A stretch of 64,000 nt of DNA from Pseudomonadota bacterium (GTDB lineage Bacteria > Pseudomonadota > Alphaproteobacteria > Dongiales > Dongiaceae): positions 267,236-331,235 of the forward strand of contig JACPDN010000004.1 in NCBI GenBank assembly GCA_016183985.1, in the 5' to 3' direction. A program made the translations under genes and the position numbers. This document shows, piece by piece, positions 8,404-17,066 of this stretch (positions are counted from its first letter, which is position 1; each line of letters begins with the position of its first letter). Below the pieces are notes generated by a model. It had not been told where the DNA came from. It saw only the letters and a program-made list of their open reading frames with translations, and did not search any database.

Positions 8404-10608
8404 ATGAGCGAACGTATTCTCGGTTACACCGACCGTTTGAGCGCCGTGCCTGGCGACGTGGTGGGATTCAAGGTAAGCGCCCCGTTGAAGGGCAAATTCA
8501 AGGCGCGCCTGGTGCGCCTCATCTGCGGCGATGATTCGCCCGAAGGGCCGGGCCTGAAGCTCGAAAAGATCGACAGTGCCATCGACGGATCCTATCCGGC
8601 GCGCCAGCAGCGCATCATGGCCGGCTCTTATGTCTGGGTGACGGCGCGGGCACCGTTCGATCTGCAGAATTTCACCGTGCAGGCGATGGTCTGGCCGACA
8701 GTTCCCGGCAACGGCAAGCCGCAGGCGATCCTCGGCAATTACGATGCTGCCAGCGGCTCCGGCTATGCACTCTATATCGACGAGCAGGGCTGCCTTGCAT
8801 TCCGGGCGGGCAATAACGCGCCGGTTTCGACGGGCGTGAAGCTCCTGTCGCGCCATTGGTATGAGGTCTACGCTATCTTCGATGCCGGTACCGGCCGCGT
8901 GACGCTGGGTCACAATATGATGCTCGCCTATCATGGCGTGGCTGGCAGCGTCAGCCAAACCTTCACGCTGCCGGATCCGGTGGGCGAAGGTGGGCGCTTC
9001 CTCATCTCTGCCTGGAACGACGACAAGTTTGCCACGGCCCATTACAACGGCAAGATCGACAGTCCGCGCGTCTCGGCGCGTGCGCTGAAGACGACTGAGA
9101 TTGAGCGCCTGCGCGACCTGCCGCTCGATGTCGAACTGGCACAGCATGTGGTGGCGGCCTGGGATTTCTCCCGCGGCATCTCCACGGTGAAGGTTACCGA
9201 CGTCTCAGGCAATCGCCATCATGGCCGCAGCATCAACCTGCCGACCCGCGCCATGACCGGGTGGAATTGGGATTCATCGGGTTTCGATTTCCGCTCCAGA
9301 CCTGAGCATTACGGCGCCATTCATTTTCACGATGACGACCTCTATGATTGCGGCTGGCGCACCGATTTTTCCTTCGAGGTACCGGAAGGGCTGAAATCGG
9401 GCATCTATTGCGCCCAGATCTGGCAGAAGGACGGGAAGGGCAACAAGACTGAGGATTTCGTTCCCTTCTTCGTGCGCCCGCCGCGCGGCACCGCCACGGC
9501 GTCGCTCGCCTTGCTCATTCCGACCGCGAGCTACCTTGCCTATGCCAATCACCAGATGATCTCGTCCTGGTGGTTTGAAGAACTGTCATCCTGCAAGTTC
9601 GCGACCATGAGCGAGACCGACCGTTATCTCGAAGAACATGAGAGCTTCGGTCTCTCGGTCTATGATGAGCACAATGACGGCAGCGGTGTCTGCTATTCCT
9701 CGCATCTGCGGCCGATTCTCAATATGCGGCCCAAGACGGATCTGTGGCAGTTCAATGCCGACACGCATCTCACCGATTGGCTGGAGAAGCTGCGCATCTC
9801 CTACGATGTCATCACCGATGACGATCTGCATGCCGAAGGGGTGGAATGCCTGAAGCCCTATCGCTGCGTCATGACCGGTACGCATCCCGAATATTATTCC
9901 AAGCAGATGCTGGACGCGCTGCAGGCCTATACCAATGGCGGCGGCCGCCTGATGTATATGGGTGCCAATGGCTTCTATTGGCGCATAGCCTACCATCCCG
10001 GCCTGCCGGGCGTTATCGAACACCGCCGTGCCGAGGACGGCATGCGTGCCTGGTTCTCCGAAGCCGGTGAAAACTTCATGAGCTTCACGGGCGAGATGTC
10101 GGGGCTCTGGGTCAGGAACGGCCGCCCGCCCAATACGCTGGTGGGCAACGCCTTCGCGGCGCAGGGCTTCGTCAATGCCGTGCCCTATCACCGCACCGAT
10201 GCCAGCCGCGATCCGCGCGCCGCCTTTATCTTCGAAGGGTTGGGCGAAGAGCCGATCGGCGATTTCGGCACCGTGGGTGGCGGTGCCGCCGGCTGGGAGA
10301 TCGATCGCGCCGATGCGCGCCTCGGTACCCCGCCGCATGCACTCATTGTCGCGGCGGCGACCGACTTCCCGGACTCATATCACTGGGTCAACGAGGAGAT
10401 GAATCACACGCACTCTGCGGTCAATGGCGAAACGAACCCGCGCGTTCGCTGCGATATGATGTTTTTTGAGACGCCCAATGGCGGGGCCGTCTTCTCGACC
10501 GGCTCCATCTCCTATGGCGGGTCATTGGCGCACAATGGCTATAAGAATAATGTCAGCCGCTTGACCGAGAATGTGGTGCGGCGCTTCGTCGATCCGACGC
10601 CGTTCTAA
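8404..10608 (+). CDS. dmfA2: N,N-dimethylformamidase-type large (catalytic) subunit
   Basis: A 734-residue homologue of the dimethylformamidase large subunit, an iron amidohydrolase that splits dimethylformamide into formate and dimethylamine. An N-terminal beta domain and a LamG/concanavalin-like domain (about 85-225) precede a catalytic domain with a class I amidotransferase-like fold. The described iron site uses two tyrosines and one glutamate with a nearby histidine. Matching candidates here are Y380 (or Y377) in TASYLAYANH, Y420 in SVYDEHND, and H494/E496 in GTHPEYYS. ATG 8404 is preferred; an earlier in-frame ATG at 8203 would overlap the small-subunit gene. The natural substrate may be another formamide or N-alkyl amide, since there is no dimethylamine pathway nearby. 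The family is reliable; the substrate is inference. Confidence 0.85.
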   Translation: MSERILGYTDRLSAVPGDVVGFKVSAPLKGKFKARLVRLICGDDSPEGPGLKLEKIDSAIDGSYPARQQRIMAGSYVWVTARAPFDLQNFTVQAMVWPTVPGNGKPQAILGNYDAASGSGYALYIDEQGCLAFRAGNNAPVSTGVKLLSRHWYEVYAIFDAGTGRVTLGHNMMLAYHGVAGSVSQTFTLPDPVGEGGRFLISAWNDDKFATAHYNGKIDSPRVSARALKTTEIERLRDLPLDVELAQHVVAAWDFSRGISTVKVTDVSGNRHHGRSINLPTRAMTGWNWDSSGFDFRSRPEHYGAIHFHDDDLYDCGWRTDFSFEVPEGLKSGIYCAQIWQKDGKGNKTEDFVPFFVRPPRGTATASLALLIPTASYLAYANHQMISSWWFEELSSCKFATMSETDRYLEEHESFGLSVYDEHNDGSGVCYSSHLRPILNMRPKTDLWQFNADTHLTDWLEKLRISYDVITDDDLHAEGVECLKPYRCVMTGTHPEYYSKQMLDALQAYTNGGGRLMYMGANGFYWRIAYHPGLPGVIEHRRAEDGMRAWFSEAGENFMSFTGEMSGLWVRNGRPPNTLVGNAFAAQGFVNAVPYHRTDASRDPRAAFIFEGLGEEPIGDFGTVGGGAAGWEIDRADARLGTPPHALIVAAATDFPDSYHWVNEEMNHTHSAVNGETNPRVRCDMMFFETPNGGAVFSTGSISYGGSLAHNGYKNNVSRLTENVVRRFVDPTPF

Positions 10609-10610
10609 GA

Positions 10611-10648
10611 AAGATCGGCCGACAGAGATGAATCTGTCGGCCGATCTT
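10611..10648. terminator. Bidirectional 16-bp hairpin between dmfA2 and metA
   Basis: AAGATCGGCCGACAGA at 10611-10626 pairs perfectly with 10633-10648 across a 6-base loop. It begins two bases after the dmfA2 stop and lies 46 bases from the end of the convergent metA, so it can end transcription from both sides. No long T-run. Confidence 0.75.
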
Positions 10649-10694
10649 CATTGTCCAATTCCAGCCCACCAGTGCCTTCAGGGCTTGATCGGGT

Positions 10695-11612
10695 CTATTG
10701 CCCGATCTTCTCGATTTCGAATGGCGTCGTCTGATAGATCTCATTGATCCAATTCGAGATGAAGAGATGCGCGTGCGAGCGCCAGCGGTTCAACGGCGCC
10801 TGTGCGGGGTCATTTGCCGGGAAATAGTCATGCGGCAGCTTGATCGGGACATTGGCCGCAACGTCGCGCGCATATTCGTCGCCGAGCGACGTCGCGTCAT
10901 ACTCCATGTGGTCGAGGACATAGAGGCGGCGCGTACCGTGGCTCTGAGCGATGCAGACACCTTTCTCATCTGAATAGGCCAGCACATCGACATCTGGACA
11001 AGCCGCCACATCGGCGGTCCTGATTTCCGCCCAGCGTGAAATGGGGATCACGAAATCATCCGAGAAGCCGATCAGGAAGGGCGAGGACGGTTTCATGATC
11101 TTCTGGCGATAGACGCCGAAGGCCTTCTCCGCCAGCGGCTGCTTCGGTACGCGATGGAAGTGGTAGAGTGCCGCCATTGCCCCCCAGCAGACATTGATCG
11201 TCGAATGCGTATGGGTCGTGGTCCAGTCGAAGATCTGCTGCATCTCCGACCAGTAAGTCACGTCTTCGTACGGGATCGTTTCGACCGGTGTGCCGGTGAT
11301 GATGAAGCCGTCGAACTTGCGGTGCCGCGCGTCCTCCCAGGTCTGGTAGAAGGTCCGCAGATGGTCCTCCGCCGTATTTTTTGCGACATGATTGCCGATC
11401 CGCACCAAAGAGAGCTCGATCTGCAGAGGGGTGGCCCCGAGCAAGCGGGCGATCTGCAGTTCGGTCTTGATCTTGTTCGGCATCAGGTTGAGCAGGCCGA
11501 TCTGCAGCGGACGGATGTCCTGGCGGATCGCGGCGGTTTCGGTCATCACGCGCACGCCCTCGTTCTGGAGGGCCTGGAAGGCGGGAAGCTTGTCAGGAAT
11601 CTTGATCGGCAT
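10695..11612 (-). CDS. metA: Homoserine O-acyltransferase, predicted acetyl-CoA type
   Basis: Activates the homoserine hydroxyl group in the first committed step of methionine synthesis. The 305-residue MetA-family protein has the catalytic Cys142 in [13 protein letters not shown] and the conserved ALDHMEYD-like block [16 protein letters not shown]. Residue 111 is Glu ([12 protein letters not shown]). In this family Glu at 111 has been linked to use of acetyl-CoA and Gly to succinyl-CoA, so it is predicted to be an acetyltransferase. The ATG at 11612 follows gggtgag. A SAM-II riboswitch sits in the leader, giving feedback by S-adenosylmethionine. Monocistronic. Confidence 0.95.
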   Translation of the reverse strand: MPIKIPDKLPAFQALQNEGVRVMTETAAIRQDIRPLQIGLLNLMPNKIKTELQIARLLGATPLQIELSLVRIGNHVAKNTAEDHLRTFYQTWEDARHRKFDGFIITGTPVETIPYEDVTYWSEMQQIFDWTTTHTHSTINVCWGAMAALYHFHRVPKQPLAEKAFGVYRQKIMKPSSPFLIGFSDDFVIPISRWAEIRTADVAACPDVDVLAYSDEKGVCIAQSHGTRRLYVLDHMEYDATSLGDEYARDVAANVPIKLPHDYFPANDPAQAPLNRWRSHAHLFISNWINEIYQTTPFEIEKIGQ

Positions 11613-11685
11613 ATGCGCTCACCCAAAGATCGGCAAATGGCTCGCCTTGGGTCCGCAGCCTTGAGACTCTAAAGGGTTCTCAGGC

Positions 11686-11743
11686 GGCCCTTTAGCGAGT
11701 TTTTTTACGTGGCTGCAAGCCGGCCGGCCAAATCACCACGAGA
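11686..11743 (-). promoter_or_regulatory. SAM-II riboswitch in the metA leader
   Basis: Read on the minus strand, the leader contains CGTGGTGATTTGG (11740-11728), then GCTTGCAGCCACG, an A-rich linker, and CTCGCTAAAGG (11699-11689). These are the conserved parts of the SAM-II (metA) aptamer. P1 is formed by CGTGG (11740-11736) and CCACG (11712-11708), and the 3' CGCUAAAG strand folds back into the pseudoknot that encloses S-adenosylmethionine. The aptamer ends about 75 bases before the metA ATG, and the spacer carries further pairings (see findings). The stretch 11781-11918 upstream holds no gene or clear signal. Confidence 0.93.
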
Positions 11744-11750
11744 CACCATT

Positions 11751-11780
11751 CATTTAGCCGAACCGGCGCCAAAGCGCCAA
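11751..11780 (-). promoter_or_regulatory. Candidate metA promoter
   Basis: On the minus strand TTGGCG (11780-11775) and TAAATG (11756-11751) are spaced by 18 bases, just upstream of the riboswitch, so that transcription would begin at the aptamer's 5' edge. The match to the sigma-70 consensus is moderate. Confidence 0.4.
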
Positions 11781-11918
11781 TGCGATTTATTGTCCGGATT
11801 TTAGCCTAAAGGCCCACTCTCCGGCGTAATTCCGTCCTGGCGGCAGGGTTTTTCCAAGCTTCGGCGGCGTTTCCCTCGATTCCCTGCCCCATTCCGAAGC
11901 TCCTTCGTTCGGCCAGCC

Positions 11919-13244
11919 TCATAGCATGCCGAGCAGACGCGGCAGCCAGAGCGAGATTTCGGGCACATAGGTCACCAGCGCCAGGAAGACCAGCATGGTG
12001 AGTAGCCATGGCCAGACGGCGACCGTCAGCTCCGTGATGCCCATACGGGCGATGCCGCTCGCCACATAGAGGTTGAGCCCCACCGGTGGATGGCAAAGGC
12101 CCACCTCCATATTCACAATAATGAGAATGCCGAAATGAACCGGGTCGATGCCGAGCTTGACGGCGACCGGGAAAAGGATCGGCGCCAGGATGAGCACGAT
12201 CGAGGATGGCTCCATCACATTGCCGGCGGCGAGCAGCAGCAGGTTGACGATGAGCAGGAAGCCGAACCAGTTGAGCCCGCTGTCGACGATCCAGGCCGCC
12301 ATGCTCTGCGGCACGTTCTCATGTGCCATCAAAAAGGAAAACAGCACGGCGTTGGTGATGATGTAGAGCAGCATCGCACTCATGCTGGCTGAATCGAGCA
12401 GCACCTTGGGCACGCGCGAGAGCGGCATATCCTTGTAGACGAAGACGGCGACGACGAAGGCATAGACAGCGCTGATGGCGGCGGCTTCGGTCGGCGTGAA
12501 AATGCCGCTATAGATGCCGCCGATGACAATGACGATCAGCAGCAGGCCCCAGAAGGATTCGCGCAAGGCCCGCATCCGCTCGGCAAAGCTCGCGCGTGGC
12601 ATGCGCGGATAATCGAATTTCCAGGCCCGGTAGAAGGTTGTGGCGCCGAGGCAGGTGGCCAGCATCAGGCCGGGAATGACGCCGGCAATGAAAAGCGTGC
12701 CGACCGAGGCGGCGCTGACCGGGTTGCCATCGGGCCCATCGACGATCATGCCGCTGGTGGCGACCGAATAGATCACCATCACGATCGAGGGCGGAATGAG
12801 GATGCCGAGTGCGCCCGACGTGGTGATGATGCCGGCGCCGAAACGGCGGGGGAAACCCTGTTGCAGCATGGCCGGCAGGATGATCGACCCGATCGCGGCG
12901 ACGGTGGCGGGCGACGAGCCGGAGACGGCTGCAAAGAGCGCGCAGGCTATCACACCCGCAAGACCCAGTCCGCCATGCCAATGGCCGACCATCGAGCGGG
13001 CGAAGGCGATCATGCGCCGGGCGACACCGCCATGGGTCAGGAAGTTCCCGGCCAGGATGAAGAACGGGATCGCCATGATCTCGAACTTCTCGATACCGGT
13101 GAAGAGCTTGAGGGCCACCGATTCGATCGGCACTTCGGTCAGGAAAAAGAGGTAGCTGAGAACGGTAAGGCCGAGCGAAATGGAGATCGGCATACCCGTC
13201 AGCATGAGGATGACGAGCAGCCCGAAGATGATGGCGACGTTCAT
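11919..13244 (-). CDS. dctM: TRAP transporter large permease, DctM family
   Basis: The 441-residue membrane subunit of a tripartite ATP-independent transporter that moves organic acids (typically C4-dicarboxylates) into the cell with a sodium or proton gradient. About a dozen hydrophobic segments are visible, with family motifs such as MAIPFFILAG, AAVSGSSPATVAAIGSIILP, GALGILIPPSIVMVIY and FTPTEAAAISAVYA. The start at 13244 (MNVAIIFGLLV) has a perfect aggaggt six bases upstream; a much longer in-frame extension beyond it overlaps dctQ and is not real. It overlaps dctQ by ATGA and is the last gene of dctPQM. Confidence 0.95.
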   Translation of the reverse strand: MNVAIIFGLLVILMLTGMPISISLGLTVLSYLFFLTEVPIESVALKLFTGIEKFEIMAIPFFILAGNFLTHGGVARRMIAFARSMVGHWHGGLGLAGVIACALFAAVSGSSPATVAAIGSIILPAMLQQGFPRRFGAGIITTSGALGILIPPSIVMVIYSVATSGMIVDGPDGNPVSAASVGTLFIAGVIPGLMLATCLGATTFYRAWKFDYPRMPRASFAERMRALRESFWGLLLIVIVIGGIYSGIFTPTEAAAISAVYAFVVAVFVYKDMPLSRVPKVLLDSASMSAMLLYIITNAVLFSFLMAHENVPQSMAAWIVDSGLNWFGFLLIVNLLLLAAGNVMEPSSIVLILAPILFPVAVKLGIDPVHFGILIIVNMEVGLCHPPVGLNLYVASGIARMGITELTVAVWPWLLTMLVFLALVTYVPEISLWLPRLLGML

Positions 13245-13849
13245 GTGCGGACCTCCTCGAGCCCCTCGACATGGGCGTAGTCGTGATGCGGCAAGGCAGC
13301 GCCCCGGAAGAAGCGCCAGGCGACCTGCAGGAAGCGGAAGCACATCAAATAGGAGCCGGCGGGCACGGCGAGATAGACCAGCCACATCGGCAGTTCCAAA
13401 TCGGCCGAGGTCTGGTCGGTATGGGCGATCTCCCAGACGAAGGTGGCGCCGAGCGTGCCGACCGTCGCGGTGAAGAAAGCGCCGGCCAGCAGGCCGAACA
13501 GCAGCAGCCCGTTTCGCCGCTTCTCCGGCAGGCGGTTGACCAGCACGTCGACGCCGACATGGATGCCGGTACGGACGCCATAGGCGGCGCCGAACTTCGC
13601 CATCCACACGAACATGTAGATGCACAATTCCTGCGCCCAGGTCAGGTTGATGCCTTGGAAGAACTTGAACAGCGCACGCGCGGCCGTGAACAGCCACGGC
13701 ATGTCATGGCTGCGCGCCCAGGCCGAGAGATCGGCGGCGGCCCCGATGCCAAAGCGATGCACCACGGCGATGAAAATGATGACGGTGGCAGCACCCATCA
13801 GGAAGGCAATTAAGGCTTCCTCGGCACGATCAAGGAGTCGCATGAACAT
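13241..13849 (-). CDS. dctQ: TRAP transporter small permease, DctQ family
   Basis: A 202-residue protein with four hydrophobic segments, the small membrane subunit that pairs with DctM. Visible features are LIAFLMGAATVIIFIAVVHRF near the N-terminus, the ELCIYMFVWMAKFGAAYGVRTGIHVGVD block typical of the family, and two C-terminal membrane helices. A longer than usual loop (about residues 40-65) between helices 1 and 2 contains HDMPWLFTAARALFKFFQG. Start chosen at MFMRLLDRAEEAL (13849). It lies between dctP (77 bases upstream) and dctM (four-base overlap). Confidence 0.92.
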   Translation of the reverse strand: MFMRLLDRAEEALIAFLMGAATVIIFIAVVHRFGIGAAADLSAWARSHDMPWLFTAARALFKFFQGINLTWAQELCIYMFVWMAKFGAAYGVRTGIHVGVDVLVNRLPEKRRNGLLLFGLLAGAFFTATVGTLGATFVWEIAHTDQTSADLELPMWLVYLAVPAGSYLMCFRFLQVAWRFFRGAALPHHDYAHVEGLEEVRT

Positions 13850-13926
13850 GGCATGATTCCGCTGGAGCGATGCGAAAGCCTCGGCCTTCGCATCGTCCCG
13901 GGGCGGCCCTGGGTTGATGGGCGGAA

Positions 13927-14931
13927 TTAATTGGTGACGCCGGTCGCCTGGTAGATCGCCTGGATGAGATCCTTGCCGACCCGGTCCGCCACTTCCTCGT
14001 GCACGGGCTTCAGTGCTTCCATCCACGCTGTGCGTTCTTCGGGTGTCAGCTCGTGGAATTCGGTCTTGCCGGAGGCCTTCATCGCTTCCAGTGCCTTGTC
14101 ATTCTCCGCCTGGGCGATGTCGTTGGCATAGGCGGTCGCCTCAACCATCGCTTTATCGAGTTCGGTGCGGATATCGTCCGGCAACTCGTCCCAGAATTTC
14201 TTGTTCACGATGACGGCGTAACCGAGATAGCCGTGATTGGAGATGGTGGCGTGCTTCTGCACCTCATGCATCTTCTGGGTAAACATATTGGAGGGCGGGT
14301 TCTCGGTACCATCGACGACGCCGGTCTGCAGCGCCTGATAGACTTCGGAGAAGGCCATCACCTGCGGCACGGCGCCCAGCGCCTTCATCTGCGCTTCCAG
14401 CACCTTGGACGACTGGATGCGCATCTTCAGGCCCAGAAAGTCGTCGGGTACGTGCAGCGGTGTATTGGCGCTCATGATCTTGAAGCCGTTATCCCAATAG
14501 GCGAGCCCCTTGATGCCCTTATCCTCAAGCTTGGCGAAGAGCTGCTTGCCGATATCGCCATCCAGCACTTTGCGCAGGGCGGCCTTGTCTGGGAAGATGA
14601 AGGGCAGGTCGAAAGCCTCGTATTCCTTGACGCCGAGCGGGCCGAATTTGGCAAGCGAAGGGGCCAACATCTGCACCGCCCCGAGCTGCAGGGCCTCAAG
14701 CTCCTCCTTGTCCTTGTAGAGCTGCGAATTGGGATAGACTTCGACCTTGACCCGGCCGTCGGTGTACTTCTCAGCCAGTTCCTTGAACCTGTCGGCGGCT
14801 TTGCCCTTGGGCGTTGCCGGCGCGACGACATGGCTGAATTTGATCACGAATTCCTGGGCGGCGACGGGTGCCGCCGTCAGGCATGTGGCCAAGGCGAAGA
14901 CGGCCGTCGTCAATGCGATGAAGCGCTTCAT
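13927..14931 (-). CDS. dctP: TRAP transporter periplasmic binding protein, DctP family
   Basis: A 334-residue protein with a signal peptide cleaved after APVAA. The DctP fold is recognisable from FVIKFSHVVAPATPKGKAADRFKELAEK, the arginine-bearing ligand strand GLKMRIQSSKVLEAQMKALGA, and EVYQALQTGVVDGTENPPSNM. It binds a carboxylate in the periplasm and hands it to DctQM. The ATG at 14931 is preceded by gggaggaat; upstream residues are not conserved. It heads the dctPQM operon and is divergent from the dctS gene, with two palindromes in between. Organic acid import, probably C4-dicarboxylate, is inferred from the DctSR pair. Confidence 0.94.
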   Translation of the reverse strand: MKRFIALTTAVFALATCLTAAPVAAQEFVIKFSHVVAPATPKGKAADRFKELAEKYTDGRVKVEVYPNSQLYKDKEELEALQLGAVQMLAPSLAKFGPLGVKEYEAFDLPFIFPDKAALRKVLDGDIGKQLFAKLEDKGIKGLAYWDNGFKIMSANTPLHVPDDFLGLKMRIQSSKVLEAQMKALGAVPQVMAFSEVYQALQTGVVDGTENPPSNMFTQKMHEVQKHATISNHGYLGYAVIVNKKFWDELPDDIRTELDKAMVEATAYANDIAQAENDKALEAMKASGKTEFHELTPEERTAWMEALKPVHEEVADRVGKDLIQAIYQATGVTN

Positions 14932-15015
14932 ATATTCCTCCCATATGAGTTTGATGGTGGGTTGATCCCACTCTGTCAGACGCTCATGGTATCGCGCCAA
15001 CTGGCCGGCTGCGCT

Positions 15016-15049
15016 ATTGTGGATTCCCACAATGAACCGGATATCCGGT
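15016..15049. promoter_or_regulatory. Two adjacent palindromes in the dctP-dctS divergent region
   Basis: ATTGTGG-attc-CCACAAT (15016-15033) is a perfect 7-bp inverted repeat with a 4-base spacer. It is followed at once by the perfect 14-base palindrome ACCGGATATCCGGT (15036-15049). Both lie in the 134-base gap between divergent dctP and dctS, the expected place for the operator of DctR. The assignment is by position only. Confidence 0.5.
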
Positions 15050-15065
15050 CGGAAAGGGTAAAGGG

Positions 15066-17066
15066 GTGCAGGAGGTAGAGGCCCATCGTCCGTCGCTTGC
15101 CGCAAACGGCCGCAATCCGACCGGTGGCCTGCTGCGCGCCGAGCAATTGGTGGCGCTTGTCCCCGCGACCGCGATCTTCCTGGTGCTCGTCCTGCTCGCT
15201 GCGCTGTTGTGGTTTCTCGATGGCGAGGAGCGTGAAACGAGGCGCATTAACCTCATCAACGACGCCCTCTGGGTCGAACAGGCGCTGCGCTTTGCCATTC
15301 AATCCGACCAGGACGATCTGGCGCAGCTGGCCTTCGACATCGGGCATGGTGTCTCCCTCCAGGCGGCACAGGACCGCTTCGAGCATGTGGTGCGTAACAG
15401 TCCGGAGATTGTCGGCCTGGCCTGGCGCGATGCCACTGGTGCCGTGTTGATGGCGGTGCCGGGCAATTTCTCCGACCGCAGCAATGCCGGTGCCGACGTC
15501 GTCGACCGCACCATCGCGCTGGCGACGCAGAGCGGCAAGAACCGCTTCTCGCCCGTTTTTTCGGCATCGGACGACAGCAATGTGTTCGAACTCGCCATCC
15601 CCTTCTATCGCGACATGGCGCCGGCGGGGCTTCTCATCGCCCGCTTTTCATTGGATTCGCTGTTGGCCAACCAGGTGCCCTGGTGGGTCGCCCAGCGCTA
15701 TCAGGTGACATTCGAAAGCCAGGACGGCGCTACGCTGTCGCAGAAATCGAAGAGCATCGTCGCGTCAGGCCTGGGGCGGCACGCCATTCTTTTCGATCCA
15801 CCAGGTGGCGATCTGCTGCTGACGGTGGCCCCTTTCAACGAGCGGACTGACATTGCCGGCTACGCCTTGCTTGCCGCCATCATCTGGTTTTCGCTGATCG
15901 CCATCGCCAGCCTTATCGCGACCCGCCGCAACATGAGGCGGCGCAGCGTTGCCGAGGCGGCCCTGCGCGAGGAACATGCCTTCAGGAAGGCGATGGAGGA
16001 ATCGCTCACCGTCGGTATGCGCGCCCGCGACCTCGACGGGCGGATCATCTATGTCAACCCGTCCTTCTGCAAAATGACCGGCTACGACGCCGAAGCGCTG
16101 ATCGGCCGGACGCCGCCGATGCCCTATTGGCTGCCGGAAGAAATCGAAAGCACGATGGAGCTTCATCAGATGGTCCTCGACGGCCGGGCGCCGCGCGAGG
16201 GGTTCGAGATCAAGTTCCAACGCAAGGACGGCCAGCGTTTCGACGCTCTCATCTACGAGGCGCCGCTGATCGATGCCGGCGGGCGCCATTTCGGCTGGAT
16301 GGCATCGGTCGTCGACGTGACCGAGCGCAAGAACATGGCCGACATGGCGCGGCGCCAGAATGAAAAGCTCGCCCAGACCGCCCGCCTCGTCACCATGGGC
16401 GAAATGGCCTCGACCCTGGCCCATGAGCTCAACCAGCCGCTTGCCGCCATCTCCAGCTATGCCACTGGCTCGCTGAAACGCCTCGAAGGCGGCGATATCC
16501 CACATGCGGACCTCAACGATAATTTCGGGAAGATTTCGGCACAGGCCCAGCGCGCCGGACAAATCATCCGTCGCATCCGCGCCTTCGTGCGCAAGAGCGA
16601 GCCCAAATTCGAATGGGTCGACCTCAACGCTGTCATCACCGATACGCTCGACTTCATGGCGGCCGATCTCAAGGCGCATCGCGTGACCGTCGATAACAGG
16701 GGTGGTGCGGCCATACCAAAATGCCGTGGCGACCAGATCCTGCTGGAGCAGGTACTCCTCAATCTGCTGCGCAATGCCATCGAGGCGATGTCGGGCACCG
16801 ATCCGGCCGAGCGGATCCTCAGCATCCGGTGTCGCCTCCAGAGCGCCGAGATCGTGATCTCGATCGGCGATCGCGGTCCGGGTATCGCACCTGACGCGGA
16901 AGCCAATCTGTTCGTGCCGTTCGCCACCAGCAAGAACGAGGGGATGGGGATGGGCTTGAGCATCTGTCGCACGATTGTCGAGTTGCATCGCGGCCGGATC
17001 TGGTTCCGCAACCGGGCGGAAGGCGGTACGGAGTTTTCATTCTCGGTTGCAGTGGGGCAGGTATGA
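15066..17066 (+). CDS. dctS: Sensor histidine kinase, DctS-like
   Basis: A 666-residue membrane kinase expected to sense external dicarboxylate and phosphorylate the neighbouring regulator. Order of parts: membrane helix 1 (about 28-51), periplasmic sensor region (about 52-262), membrane helix 2 (about 265-287), PAS domain (about 305-420), dimerisation domain with H453 in MASTLAHELNQPLAAISSY, then the ATPase domain with N-box (LLNLLRNAIEAM) and glycine boxes (GDRGPGIAP, MGMGLSICRTIV). The GTG start at 15066 has ggaaaggg upstream. It overlaps the response regulator by ATGA. Together with dctPQM on the other strand this matches the dctSR-dctPQM layout known from Rhodobacter. Confidence 0.93.
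   Translation: MQEVEAHRPSLAANGRNPTGGLLRAEQLVALVPATAIFLVLVLLAALLWFLDGEERETRRINLINDALWVEQALRFAIQSDQDDLAQLAFDIGHGVSLQAAQDRFEHVVRNSPEIVGLAWRDATGAVLMAVPGNFSDRSNAGADVVDRTIALATQSGKNRFSPVFSASDDSNVFELAIPFYRDMAPAGLLIARFSLDSLLANQVPWWVAQRYQVTFESQDGATLSQKSKSIVASGLGRHAILFDPPGGDLLLTVAPFNERTDIAGYALLAAIIWFSLIAIASLIATRRNMRRRSVAEAALREEHAFRKAMEESLTVGMRARDLDGRIIYVNPSFCKMTGYDAEALIGRTPPMPYWLPEEIESTMELHQMVLDGRAPREGFEIKFQRKDGQRFDALIYEAPLIDAGGRHFGWMASVVDVTERKNMADMARRQNEKLAQTARLVTMGEMASTLAHELNQPLAAISSYATGSLKRLEGGDIPHADLNDNFGKISAQAQRAGQIIRRIRAFVRKSEPKFEWVDLNAVITDTLDFMAADLKAHRVTVDNRGGAAIPKCRGDQILLEQVLLNLLRNAIEAMSGTDPAERILSIRCRLQSAEIVISIGDRGPGIAPDAEANLFVPFATSKNEGMGMGLSICRTIVELHRGRIWFRNRAEGGTEFSFSVAVGQV

Noticed and set aside
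13999..15078. A 359-residue plus-strand frame opposite dctP.
   Set aside because: Shadow of dctP: His/Leu/Gly-rich antisense composition, and it crosses the divergent promoter region.
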